DNA of 41,953 bases from assembly GCF_900112865.1 (NCBI RefSeq), contig NZ_FONH01000022.1, positions 1-41,953 on the forward strand. The letters are read 5' to 3'. The position numbers and the translations under genes were made by a program. Shown here piece after piece: positions 1 to 7,822 of the stretch. The notes under the pieces are model-generated. The model did not search any database, was not told where the DNA came from, and was given only the letters and a program-made list of their open reading frames with translations. Within the stretch, counting starts at the first letter, position 1. The number at the start of each line of letters is the position of its first letter. Source of the DNA: Dyella marensis. GTDB taxonomy: Bacteria; Pseudomonadota; Gammaproteobacteria; Xanthomonadales; Rhodanobacteraceae.

Positions 1-2
1 TG

Positions 3-98
3 CAGTTGATGGACAAGCTGCGTGGGCGTGGTACGGGGTTGTTGCTGCAGGTGCCCTACACATTGCAGTTGCGCGAGTCGACCGCCAAGCCGGCATGA
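3..98 (+). CDS. LacI-family regulator, C-terminal fragment (partial at window edge)
   Basis: An open frame enters from the left edge and stops with TGA at 96-98. The 31 visible residues end in LLLQVPYTLQLRESTAKPA, which resembles the last beta-strand of the periplasmic-binding-like domain of LacI/GalR regulators (typically ...VRESTAP). The context supports this: the next two genes each carry a perfect 14-bp LacI-style palindrome upstream. The DNA-binding half is outside the window, so the assignment rests on a short tail and on context. Confidence 0.6.
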   Translation, partial: QLMDKLRGRGTGLLLQVPYTLQLRESTAKPA

Positions 99-112
99 CA
101 GCATCCGCGTAG

Positions 113-152
113 GTTGGGGTTACGGGCTGCTGAGGCAGCCCGTAACCCCAAC
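113..152. repeat. Palindromic repeat, GTTGGGGT family (copy 1)
   Basis: Arms of 18 bp (113-130 and 135-152) are perfect inverted repeats around a 4-nt loop. The core GTAGGTTGGGGT is shared with copies at 194-303, 5761-5846 and 41789-41880. It starts 14 bp after the regulator's stop codon. There is no T-tract, so it is not an obvious intrinsic terminator. Confidence 0.8.
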
Positions 153-193
153 GGACGCTGGGGCATGAGGGGCGCAAGGTCTTGGGAAGGTTT

Positions 194-303
194 GTTGGGG
201 TTACGGGCTGCCTCAGCAGCCCGCCCTTCGGGCCATCCGCTACGCGGATGTTCGCTACGGCATCCTGCCTTCGCAGTCGCCTGCGGCTCACCCCAACCTA
301 CGT
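194..303. repeat. Palindromic repeat, GTTGGGGT family (copy 2, complex)
   Basis: The element begins GTTGGGGT and ends ACCCCAACCTACG. Several smaller hairpins lie inside it, including a GGGCTGC...GCAGCCC stem and a CATCCGC...GCGGATG stem. Together with copy 1 it fills most of the space between the regulator gene and the operator upstream of the GH3 gene. Confidence 0.75.
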
Positions 304-336
304 GGACGCTTCTTTATCGCTTGGTGCATCGCCAAT

Positions 337-350
337 TGACAGCGCTGTCA
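337..350. promoter_or_regulatory. LacI-type operator upstream of GH3 gene
   Basis: TGACAGCGCTGTCA is a perfect 14-bp palindrome. The same 14 bp recur at 3137-3150 before the TonB receptor, and the flanks match too (TCGCC before, TT after). It lies about 75 bp before the GH3 start codon. A LacI-type regulator tail sits immediately upstream, which is the natural candidate for binding it. Confidence 0.75.
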
Positions 351-424
351 TTTCTGGCAGGCTCACGGCTTCGGGGCAGCTCCTGGGGAGTGCCGATGAT
401 TTTTATCGTGAAGGGGAGAACAGC

Positions 425-2941
425 GTGCTGGCGTTTGTCCGTCGTTTGCGTATCGCACCGATCGCCTTGGCCATCGCCTTGGCTTGCCTGCCGCTAGGCG
501 CCGCACCGGCCGCCGATACGGCCGTCCATCCCGAGCAATGGCCCGCGGCGAAATGGCCGCTGCCGCGCAATGCCGCGCTCGAACAGCGCGTCGCCGAGCT
601 GATGGCGAAGATGAGCGTGGAGGAAAAAGTCGGCCAGCTGATCCAGGCCGATATCTCCGCGGTGACGCCGGAGGACGTGCGCAAGTACCGCCTCGGCTCG
701 ATCCTCGCCGGCGGCAACTCCAAGCCGGAGGGCAAGACCACCGCTACCGCCGAGCAATGGAAAGCGCTGGCCGATGCCTTTCATCGCGCCGCGATGGATA
801 CCAGCGGCGGCCATCAGGCGATCCCGCTGTTGATCGGCATCGATGCCGTGCACGGCCACAACAACACCGTCGGCGCCACGCTGTTCCCGCAGAACTCGGC
901 GCTCGGCGCCACGCGCGATCCGCAGCTGATCCGCGAGATCGGCGCGGCCACCGCGGCGGAAGTGCGCGCCACCGGCATCAACTGGACCTTCGCGCCGACC
1001 TTGGCGGTGCCGCAGGATCTGCGCTGGGGCCGTTCGTACGAAGGCTATTCGCAGGACCCGAAAGTCGTAGCGCAATACGCCAGCGCGATGATCGAGGGCC
1101 TGCAGGGCAAGGCCGGCACGCCGAAATTCCTCGACGCCTCGCACGTGATCGCCTCGGCCAAGCACTTCCTCGCCGATGGCGGCACCAAGGACGGCAAGGA
1201 CCAGGGCGACGCACAGGTCAGCGAAACCGAACTGCGCGAGGTGCATGCCGCCGGCTATCCGCCGGCGATCGATGCCGGCGTGCAGACGGTGATGGCCTCG
1301 TTCTCCAGCTGGAACGGCCAGAAGATGCACGGCAACAAGGCCCTGCTCACCGACGTGCTCAAGGGCCGCATGGATTTCCAGGGCTTCGTGGTCGGCGACT
1401 GGAACGGCCATGGCCAGGTGCCCGGCTGCAGCAATACGGACTGCCCGGCCTCGATCAATGCCGGCGTCGACATGCTGATGGCGCCGGACAGCTGGCGCGG
1501 CCTGTACGAGCACACGCTGGCCGAGGCGAAGTCGGGCGCGATCCCTGCGGCGCGGTTGGACGACGCGGTCGCGCGCATCCTGCGCGTGAAGTTCCGCCTG
1601 GGGTTGTTCGAGGCCGGCGCGCCGTCGACGCAGCCGTTGGCGACGAAATCCGCCGAGGTGATCGGCAGCGCCGCGCATCGCGCGCTGGCGCGCCGCGCCG
1701 TGCGCGAATCGCTGGTGCTGCTGAAGAACAACCACGGCGTGCTGCCGCTGGATCCGCGCAAGCACATCCTGGTGGCGGGCGACGCGGCGGACAACATCTC
1801 GCGGCAGAGCGGCGGCTGGACGCTGACCTGGCAGGGCACGGGGCTCGGCAACAAGGACTTCCCGGGCGCGCAATCGATCGGCGCCGGCATCGCCGAGCAG
1901 GTGAAGGCGGCGGGCGGGCAGGTGGAGATCGCCGCCGACGGCCGCTACACGAACAAGCCCGACGTCGCGGTAGTGGTGTTCGGCGAAGACCCTTACGCGG
2001 AGTTCCAGGGCGACTTGCCCAACCTGCTTTATCGCCCCGGCGACGAGCACGACCTGGAGCTGCTGCGCCGCCTGCATGGCGACGGCATTCCGGTGGTGGC
2101 GGTGTTCCTCAGCGGCCGCCCGCTGTGGGTGAACCGCGAGATCAATGTGGCCGACGCCTTCGTCGCCGCCTGGCTGCCGGGCAGTGAAGGTGGCGGCGTG
2201 GCCGACGTGCTGCTGCGCAAGCGCGACGGCAAGATCGCCAACGATTTCCACGGCAAGCTCGCCTATGCGTGGCCCGGCAGTGGCGTGCATGGCCAGGGCG
2301 AATCGCGCTTCCCGTTCGGTTATGGCCTGCGCTACGCCGATCATGCGGAAGCGCTCGACCTGCCCGAGGCCTCCGGCATCACCGGCGAGCAGATCCCGGT
2401 CGGCAATTACCTGGAGCGCGGCAAGTCGGTGCGCGGCTACACCTTCCGCCTGCTGGGGGCCGATGGCGTGGCGGTGGCCGGCGATACGTCGAAGTCCGGC
2501 ACGGCCGACGGCAGCCTGCGCATGAGCGCGCTCGACTACAAGGCGCAGGAAGACGCGCGCCGCTTCGAATGGAAGAAGAACGGCGCGGAACTCGCGATCC
2601 AGTCGCGCGCGCCATTCGATCTCGATCGCCAGACCAACGGCGACGTGCTGCTGGTGACCACGCTGCGCGTCGATGCGCTGCCCGGCAAGGACGCCTGGAT
2701 CGGCATGGGCTGCGGCGCCGGCTGCAAGGGCCGCGTCAATCTCGGCCCGACGCTGACCAGCCTGCCGGCCGGTACGTGGACGCGCGTCGGCGTGCCGCTG
2801 AAATGCTTCCGCACCGCGGGCGCCGACATGCATCGCATCGACCAGCCGTTCGTGTGGGGCGCGGGCGCGGGGTCGTCGCTGGCGCTGGCGCGCGTCGCCC
2901 TGGGCACGGATGCGGACCAGGTCGTCGATTGCCCCAGGTAA
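425..2941 (+). CDS. Secreted GH3 glycosidase (beta-glucosidase / exo-glucanase type)
   Basis: This 838-aa glycoside hydrolase family 3 enzyme probably releases glucose from beta-glucans in the periplasm or outside. The GTG at 425 is chosen because AGGGGAGA lies 5-8 bp upstream and a clean signal peptide follows (FVRRLRIAPIALAIALACLPLGAAPAA); the longer frame back to 182 would run through the operator and repeats. The GH3 N-terminal barrel spans about residues 45-400. The nucleophile is Asp325 in GFVVGDWNGHGQ, followed by INAGVDMLMAP. The GH3 C-terminal domain follows to about residue 650, then an ExoP-like carbohydrate-binding tail of about 180 residues. It shares an operator with the downstream TonB receptor, so hydrolysis and uptake are probably co-induced. 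The exact substrate is not readable from sequence. Confidence 0.9.
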   Translation: MLAFVRRLRIAPIALAIALACLPLGAAPAADTAVHPEQWPAAKWPLPRNAALEQRVAELMAKMSVEEKVGQLIQADISAVTPEDVRKYRLGSILAGGNSKPEGKTTATAEQWKALADAFHRAAMDTSGGHQAIPLLIGIDAVHGHNNTVGATLFPQNSALGATRDPQLIREIGAATAAEVRATGINWTFAPTLAVPQDLRWGRSYEGYSQDPKVVAQYASAMIEGLQGKAGTPKFLDASHVIASAKHFLADGGTKDGKDQGDAQVSETELREVHAAGYPPAIDAGVQTVMASFSSWNGQKMHGNKALLTDVLKGRMDFQGFVVGDWNGHGQVPGCSNTDCPASINAGVDMLMAPDSWRGLYEHTLAEAKSGAIPAARLDDAVARILRVKFRLGLFEAGAPSTQPLATKSAEVIGSAAHRALARRAVRESLVLLKNNHGVLPLDPRKHILVAGDAADNISRQSGGWTLTWQGTGLGNKDFPGAQSIGAGIAEQVKAAGGQVEIAADGRYTNKPDVAVVVFGEDPYAEFQGDLPNLLYRPGDEHDLELLRRLHGDGIPVVAVFLSGRPLWVNREINVADAFVAAWLPGSEGGGVADVLLRKRDGKIANDFHGKLAYAWPGSGVHGQGESRFPFGYGLRYADHAEALDLPEASGITGEQIPVGNYLERGKSVRGYTFRLLGADGVAVAGDTSKSGTADGSLRMSALDYKAQEDARRFEWKKNGAELAIQSRAPFDLDRQTNGDVLLVTTLRVDALPGKDAWIGMGCGAGCKGRVNLGPTLTSLPAGTWTRVGVPLKCFRTAGADMHRIDQPFVWGAGAGSSLALARVALGTDADQVVDCPR

Positions 2942-2971
2942 TGCGGTCCGCGGCGCGGAGAGCGCAGACAA

Positions 2972-2996
2972 AAGTCCGGCGCTAGACCCGGACCTT
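2972..2996 (+). terminator. Weak hairpin after GH3 gene
   Basis: AAGTCCGG pairs with CCGGAC(C)TT across an 8-nt loop, about 30 bp after the GH3 stop. It is followed by TCTCTCC rather than a clean T-run, so termination here is only a possibility. Confidence 0.4.
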
Positions 2997-3136
2997 CTCT
3001 CCGCTCCGCAGCATGGACGCCGCCGGCATTGGCGGCGTCGCCTCGCAGAACCAGTCACAGCAACGGTTTGACGTGGATTTCACGCGTGCTGCCACGCGTC
3101 AAGCTTCCACGGCGCAGGCGGTCTATCATCGCCGAA

Positions 3137-3150
3137 TGACAGCGCTGTCA
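3137..3150. promoter_or_regulatory. LacI-type operator upstream of TonB receptor gene
   Basis: This is an identical copy of TGACAGCGCTGTCA at 337-350, within the longer symmetric AATGACAGCGCTGTCATT. A -10-like TATCAT lies just before it at 3124-3129, so a bound repressor would block transcription initiation. It sits 74 bp before the receptor's start codon. Confidence 0.75.
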
Positions 3151-3223
3151 TTTTGAGATCGAGCCATCACGCCGCCGTCGGGGAGACGGTGGCGCCCATC
3201 GCTAAGACGTAGGGGAGACTTTC

Positions 3224-5671
3224 ATGAAGTTGCGCTACTCAGCTTTGCATGTCGCCTTGGCCCTGGCGCTCGCCTCGCCCGCGGCCTTCGCGGCGGACGA
3301 TCCGCAGAACGCGCCGGGTACGCCGGCGCAGAACATACCGGCGCAGGGCAGCCAGGCACCGGACAAGAAGATCAAGCAGCTCGATGCCATCGAGGTCAGC
3401 GCGACCAAGCGCGAGACCCCGCTGCAGAAGACGCCGGTCGCCGTCAGCGCCATCACGCCCGACACGCTCGACAAGGAGCGCGTGATGACGGTGCAGGATC
3501 TCACCCGCCTGGTACCGGGCCTGCAGGCCACCGCGCAGGGCGACCACGGCGTGGTGACGCTGACCATGCGCGGCATCGGCAACGACAGCGCCAAGACCGA
3601 ATACGCGGACCCGGAAGTGGCCACCTTCGTCGACGGCGTGTATTCGCCGCGCGCGGAAGCCGCCGCCGGCCTGCTGCTGGACATGGACGGCGTCGAAGTG
3701 CTGCGCGGCCCGCAGGGCACATTGTGGGGTCGCAACTCCACCGCCGGCGCGATCAGCTTCCAGACCGCCAAGCCGGACATCAACGCCGGCTTCTACGGCA
3801 ATGCGCAGGTCGAGGCGGGCAATTACAACCTGATGAGCGCGCGCGCCGCGGTGAACCTGCCGGTGAGCAACACCTTCGCCATGCGCGTGGCGGTGGTGCA
3901 CGCCCAGCACGACGGCTACGTCGACTACCAGAATCCGTCCAGCCAGTTGCCCAGCGTGGCGCAGCAGCAGACCGCGTATCTCGCCGCCGGCGGCAATCCG
4001 GCCAAGTTCCGTCCGATCGACCCCAGCCTGTTCGTGCAGGGCGGCGACAAGTACGGCGCGCAGGACCAGTCCGCCGCACGCGTCAGCGCGCTGTGGCAAC
4101 CGAGCGAGGCGTTCAAGTGGAACCTCTCGTACGAGTACTTCATCGATCGCGGCACGCTCAACATGAGCCTGATGCAGCAGCCGCGGCAGGGACAGGAGTT
4201 CTGGTCCGCGCTGATCGACACCGCGCCCTACCTGCACCGCAACTCCGGCACGCTGCGCAGCCGCATGGACTGGAACATCAGCGATGGCATGCAGCTGAGC
4301 TATATCGCCGGCTACAACCATTTCTCCGGCAAGAGCCAGTTCGACCAGGATTCCGGCGTGCAGGTGCCGACCAGCTTCGCCACCGGCGCCTCTTCGCAGA
4401 ACGACCGCACCAACTCGTCCAATTACAAAAGCTACAGCCACGAGTTCGACCTGAAGTCGGTGGGGCAGCAGACCGTCGACTGGATCGTCGGCGCGTACTA
4501 CGGCTACGAAGACAACAACATCCGCTTCGACATCCCGATCATGAACGGCACGATGGTGTCGGAGTCGGTGGCGTGGCAGGGCTCCTTCATCCAGCCGAAG
4601 GAGACGGTGAAGTCCACCGCGGCGTTCGGCCAGGCGACCTGGCATATGTCCGACCACTGGCGCCTGACCGGTGGCCTGCGCTGGTCCGATGACGTCAAGA
4701 AGAACATCGACGGCCGCGGCTGGGGCTGGGCTTATGACCCGACCGTGCCGCAGGTGCCGATCGCGCCGAGCACGTATCCGAGCCCAGCGAACGGCTTCAA
4801 CATCTCCACGCGCAACGACGCCCGTTACAGCGACGACCGCGTGACCTGGCTGGCGCGCCTGGACACCGATGTCGGCGAGCACGGCCTGCTCTACGCCAGC
4901 GTCTCCACCGGCTACAAGTCCGGCGGCACGCAGGACGCCGGCACGCTGTACAAGCCGGAGACGCTGACCAACTACGAGATCGGCAGCAAGTTCGTCTTCC
5001 TCGACGGCAAGCTGACCTGGAATACCGCGGCGTACTACGAGGACTTCAAGGACTTCCAGTTGTCCGCGCCGATCACTTATCCGGACGGCAACCGCGGCCT
5101 GGGCTTCAACAACGTCAAGGGCAGCACCAAGGTGGCGGGCCTGGAGTCGGAGCTGGCGTATCAGGAGCAGGACGATCGCGCCAACCTGGTGTTGTCGTTC
5201 ATCCCGAAGAAGAAGCTTGGCACCTTGCAGTACGCCGGCAGCAACGATTACCAGGGCCTGCCGGCGTGTGCGCCGCAGTCCGGCATCTCGGCCTGCATGG
5301 ACATCACCGGCAACGATCTGCCGCACGCGCCGAACGTATCGCTCACGGCGATCTATGAGCACGACTTTCATCTGGGCAACGGCGGCCGCCTGACCCCGCG
5401 CATCAGCGGGCAGTACCAGAGCGACCAGTGGCTGAGCACGTTCAACCTGGGCGATGGCGACAAGCAGAAGGCGTATTTCCGCGGCGACCTGGCACTGCGC
5501 TACACCGAGCCGCAGGACCGCTGGTGGGCGGCGGCGTTCGTGCAGAACTTCACCGACGGGCGCGTGCGCACCAGCGCGGGGCGGTTCGCGATGCCGGACG
5601 GAAGCTTCCAGTACGTGTCGCAGTATCTGCCGCCGCGGACGTTCGGGGTGCAGTTGGGCGTGTGGTTCTGA
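3224..5671 (+). CDS. TonB-dependent outer-membrane receptor
   Basis: This 815-aa receptor probably imports an oligosaccharide through the outer membrane using TonB/ExbBD energy. A signal peptide (MKLRYSALHVALALALASPAAFA) is followed by a Pro/Gln-rich linker and a TonB-box-like segment, then the plug domain (about residues 60-170; KRETPLQKTPVAVSAI, VLRGPQGTLWGRNSTAGAIS). The barrel fills the rest and ends in the aromatic residue expected for outer-membrane proteins (GVQLGVWF). The start has GGGGAGA 6 bp upstream. It shares its operator with the GH3 gene. A LacI regulator, glycosidase and receptor together form a typical Xanthomonadales carbohydrate-utilisation locus. The substrate is probably a beta-glucoside, inferred only from the partner enzyme. 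Confidence 0.92.
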   Translation: MKLRYSALHVALALALASPAAFAADDPQNAPGTPAQNIPAQGSQAPDKKIKQLDAIEVSATKRETPLQKTPVAVSAITPDTLDKERVMTVQDLTRLVPGLQATAQGDHGVVTLTMRGIGNDSAKTEYADPEVATFVDGVYSPRAEAAAGLLLDMDGVEVLRGPQGTLWGRNSTAGAISFQTAKPDINAGFYGNAQVEAGNYNLMSARAAVNLPVSNTFAMRVAVVHAQHDGYVDYQNPSSQLPSVAQQQTAYLAAGGNPAKFRPIDPSLFVQGGDKYGAQDQSAARVSALWQPSEAFKWNLSYEYFIDRGTLNMSLMQQPRQGQEFWSALIDTAPYLHRNSGTLRSRMDWNISDGMQLSYIAGYNHFSGKSQFDQDSGVQVPTSFATGASSQNDRTNSSNYKSYSHEFDLKSVGQQTVDWIVGAYYGYEDNNIRFDIPIMNGTMVSESVAWQGSFIQPKETVKSTAAFGQATWHMSDHWRLTGGLRWSDDVKKNIDGRGWGWAYDPTVPQVPIAPSTYPSPANGFNISTRNDARYSDDRVTWLARLDTDVGEHGLLYASVSTGYKSGGTQDAGTLYKPETLTNYEIGSKFVFLDGKLTWNTAAYYEDFKDFQLSAPITYPDGNRGLGFNNVKGSTKVAGLESELAYQEQDDRANLVLSFIPKKKLGTLQYAGSNDYQGLPACAPQSGISACMDITGNDLPHAPNVSLTAIYEHDFHLGNGGRLTPRISGQYQSDQWLSTFNLGDGDKQKAYFRGDLALRYTEPQDRWWAAAFVQNFTDGRVRTSAGRFAMPDGSFQYVSQYLPPRTFGVQLGVWF

Positions 5672-5723
5672 GTTGAGTCTGTTCCACCCGCCGGCGCAGC
5701 GAGGCCGCCGGCGTACTCCCCTT

Positions 5724-5755
5724 GGCCGGGTCCGTGCGACCCGGCCTTTTTCTTT
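5724..5755 (+). terminator. Rho-independent terminator after TonB receptor
   Basis: GGCCGGGTC (5724-5732) pairs perfectly with GACCCGGCC (5738-5746) across a 5-nt loop. TTTTTCTTT follows directly. It lies 52 bp after the receptor stop. Confidence 0.9.
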
Positions 5756-5760
5756 AGCGC

Positions 5761-5846
5761 GTAGGTTGGGGTGAGCCGTAGGCAAACCCCAACGAGCCTC
5801 ACACCTGGCCGCACCGTTGGGGTTCGCTGTGCTCACCCCAACCTAC
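5761..5846. repeat. Palindromic repeat, GTAGGTTGGGGT family (copy 3)
   Basis: This 86-bp element is bounded by perfect 16-bp inverted ends, GTAGGTTGGGGTGAGC and its complement. A second inverted pair lies inside it (AACCCCAACG...CGTTGGGGTT). The nested structure is the same as in the copy at 41789-41880. Confidence 0.85.
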
Positions 5847-5954
5847 GTCGGACGTTGCTGACAGGTGATGTCAGCAATGGGGCGCCTGCCTGGCCGCAGG
5901 CGCCATCACTGCTGGCATCATGTGCGAACCGTCCCCCTCGCCACGGTCCCGCTC

Positions 5955-6839
5955 ATGTCGTCCCGCACCAACGCCGCCCAGGTCGCACTCGCGGTCGGGG
6001 TCCTGCTGATCGCCATGGTGTCGTACCAGTGCGGCGCCTCGCTGGCCAAGCACCTGTTCCCGCAGGTCGGTGCGCAAGGCGCCACGGCCTATCGATTGGG
6101 CCTGAGCGCACTGATCCTGCTGCTGTGGCGCCGTCCATGGCGGCGCGCGCACAGCGGCAAGGACTGGCGCGCACTGTGGGGCTACGGGCTCGCCATGGGC
6201 GCGATGAACCTGGTGTTCTATCTGTCGCTGCGCACGATCCCGCTGGGCATCGCGGTGGCGCTGGAGTTCACCGGCCCGCTCGCGCTGGCGATGGCCGGCT
6301 CGCGCCGCCTGATCGACTTCGTGTGGATCGCGCTGGTGATCGGCGGCCTGGTCCTGCTGCTGCCGCTGCATGGACAAGTGCAATCGCTGGATCCGGTCGG
6401 CGTGATGTATGCGCTGCTGGCCGGCGTCGGCTGGGTACTGTACATCGTGCTCGGCAAGCGCACCGGCGCGGCCTACGGTGCGGATGCGGTGACGCTGGGC
6501 ACCACGATCGGCGCCATGCTGGCGATTCCGTTCGGCGTGGCGCACGCCGGCAGCGCGCTGCTGTCGCCCACGCTGTTGCCTTACGCGCTCGGCGTGGCCT
6601 TCCTCAGCTCGGCGCTGCCGTACTCGCTGGAGATGATCTCGATGACGCGCCTGCCCGCGCGCACCTTCAGCACCTTGCTCAGCCTGGAACCCGCGGTGGC
6701 GGCGATGGCCGGCGTGCTGCTGCTCGGCGAACACCTCACCACGCTGCAGTGGCTGGCGATCGGGGCGATCATCGTGGCGTCGGCGGGGACGGCGTTGAGT
6801 GTGCAGCGGCCGATGTCAGGCGAGTCGCTGGCGAATTGA
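5955..6839 (+). CDS. rhtA: EamA/RhtA-type inner-membrane exporter
   Basis: This 294-aa protein has about ten hydrophobic segments arranged as two EamA repeats and resembles the threonine/homoserine exporter RhtA. Family-like stretches are QCGASLAKHLFPQVGAQGATAYRL near the N-terminus, LRTIPLGIAVALEFTGPLALA in the middle, and LEPAVAAMAGVLLLGEHLT near the C-terminus. The start at 5955 is chosen because the extra 30 residues available upstream are basic and unlike the family. It stands alone between a repeat element and a convergent gene. The transported substrate is inferred from the family. Confidence 0.82.
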   Translation: MSSRTNAAQVALAVGVLLIAMVSYQCGASLAKHLFPQVGAQGATAYRLGLSALILLLWRRPWRRAHSGKDWRALWGYGLAMGAMNLVFYLSLRTIPLGIAVALEFTGPLALAMAGSRRLIDFVWIALVIGGLVLLLPLHGQVQSLDPVGVMYALLAGVGWVLYIVLGKRTGAAYGADAVTLGTTIGAMLAIPFGVAHAGSALLSPTLLPYALGVAFLSSALPYSLEMISMTRLPARTFSTLLSLEPAVAAMAGVLLLGEHLTTLQWLAIGAIIVASAGTALSVQRPMSGESLAN

Positions 6840-6982
6840 GCAAGCGCATCCACCTGTGATTGCGACGATGGACTGCGCAGCGCCGGGCTGCGCAGTTGCC
6901 GAATGATCCGGCAGTTATTGGCCGGCAGGCGCGTCTCGAAGTCCTGCTCACAGACCCATCGAGCGTGCCCTCCAGCGGCGGC

Positions 6983-7435
6983 TCAGGCCAGCAGCGACGT
7001 GGAAACGAAGCGCCACCGCTGATTCCCGCCGCGGTTCCATTTATGCGGCGCCACCGTCGCCTCCGGTTGCGGGTCGTCGCCCGATGCGTCCATCACGAGG
7101 TCGGCGCTGTGGTTGTTGATGGCCATGAAGCCATCGCCCACGCTGTCGAGCCGCATGAAGTATTCGGTGTCTTCGGGCCCGAACTTATCCACCATGATGC
7201 CTTCGCTGTCGCCGAACCGGGCGCACAGCCCTGTCTGCTCGTGCTTCAGATAGAAACCCTGGATGTCCTTCGTTCCCGGCACTGGAACCAGCGTCCAGAC
7301 GATGTCCGGGTTTTTGGCGTCGAACTTCTTGACGCAGCAGACGGTCTCCGTGCCTCGATGCTTCTTCGTGCCGAGACAAAGCAGTTTCGTCTCGGTCGAG
7401 GTGCCCAGGAATACGACGTAAGTCCCCTGATTCAT
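6983..7435 (-). CDS. Beta-trefoil (ricin-type) domain protein
   Basis: This 150-aa protein has no signal peptide. It shows repeated segments with trefoil spacing: GFYLKHEQTGLCARFGDSEG, GFMAINNHSADLVMDASGDD and a final NQRWRFVS. The xQRWxF ending and the ...L.MDA...D pattern are typical of RICIN/beta-trefoil carbohydrate-binding folds. GAGGAGAG lies about 6 bp before the ATG. There is no fused catalytic domain, so it may be a lectin-like or inhibitor-like protein; the ligand is unknown. It is transcribed alone, with almost 390 bp of non-coding DNA upstream. Confidence 0.65.
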   Translation of the reverse strand: MNQGTYVVFLGTSTETKLLCLGTKKHRGTETVCCVKKFDAKNPDIVWTLVPVPGTKDIQGFYLKHEQTGLCARFGDSEGIMVDKFGPEDTEYFMRLDSVGDGFMAINNHSADLVMDASGDDPQPEATVAPHKWNRGGNQRWRFVSTSLLA

Positions 7436-7822
7436 TGCAGCTCTCCTCAAAAAATGGCAAGCGAAGCTTGGGCCGGCCCTGGTGTGCGGGGCCGGTGGCG
7501 TGACAACGGAACGCATGTCGCGAAAGTCATCCTGTCGGCGCGGAGTAGGAAAAAAGCGGCCCGCGAAAAAAAGCGTGGGCTTCCGTGACGAGGGCGGTGC
7601 ACAGGCCATGCAGTGATGACTGCGGCGGAGTCTAGGTCGCCATCGCGCCGATAAAGCGTATGCGCCGGGAAATTGAGACGCACAGTCAAACTGCGTCAAA
7701 ACACAGTGAAAACGGCGGCTATGCCATGTATTCGGCGGCGGACCACGGTGTCCATCCGTACCGGGAGCGCTCATCCCTGTGCCGAAGGGGCTCGCATCGC
7801 CGCGAGCCCCTTGCATCTTTCA
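7436..7822. other. Intergenic stretch between two minus-strand genes
   Basis: It holds the leader and presumed promoter of the trefoil gene and the 3' hairpin of the propeller gene. A pair of minus-strand TTGAC motifs lies around 7685-7705 (TTGACG and TTGACT, 5 bp apart), but I could not match either to a good -10. Nothing else is evident. Confidence 0.5.
7785..7812 (-). terminator. Stem-loop after propeller gene
   Basis: AAGGGGCTCGC and GCGAGCCCCTT form a perfect 11-bp stem with a 6-nt loop, 10 bp past the stop codon of the minus-strand propeller gene. No T-run follows on the minus strand, so it may serve more as a 3'-end stabiliser than as a classic terminator. Confidence 0.55.

Noticed and set aside
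494-3058. Very long minus-strand open frame opposite the GH3 gene (and similar ones at 3239-5836, 11573-13882, 14474-16306, 21315-23273)
   Set aside because: They are high-GC antisense shadows: composition is Arg/Ala/His-rich, there are no family motifs, and the opposite strand encodes proteins with clear catalytic sites.
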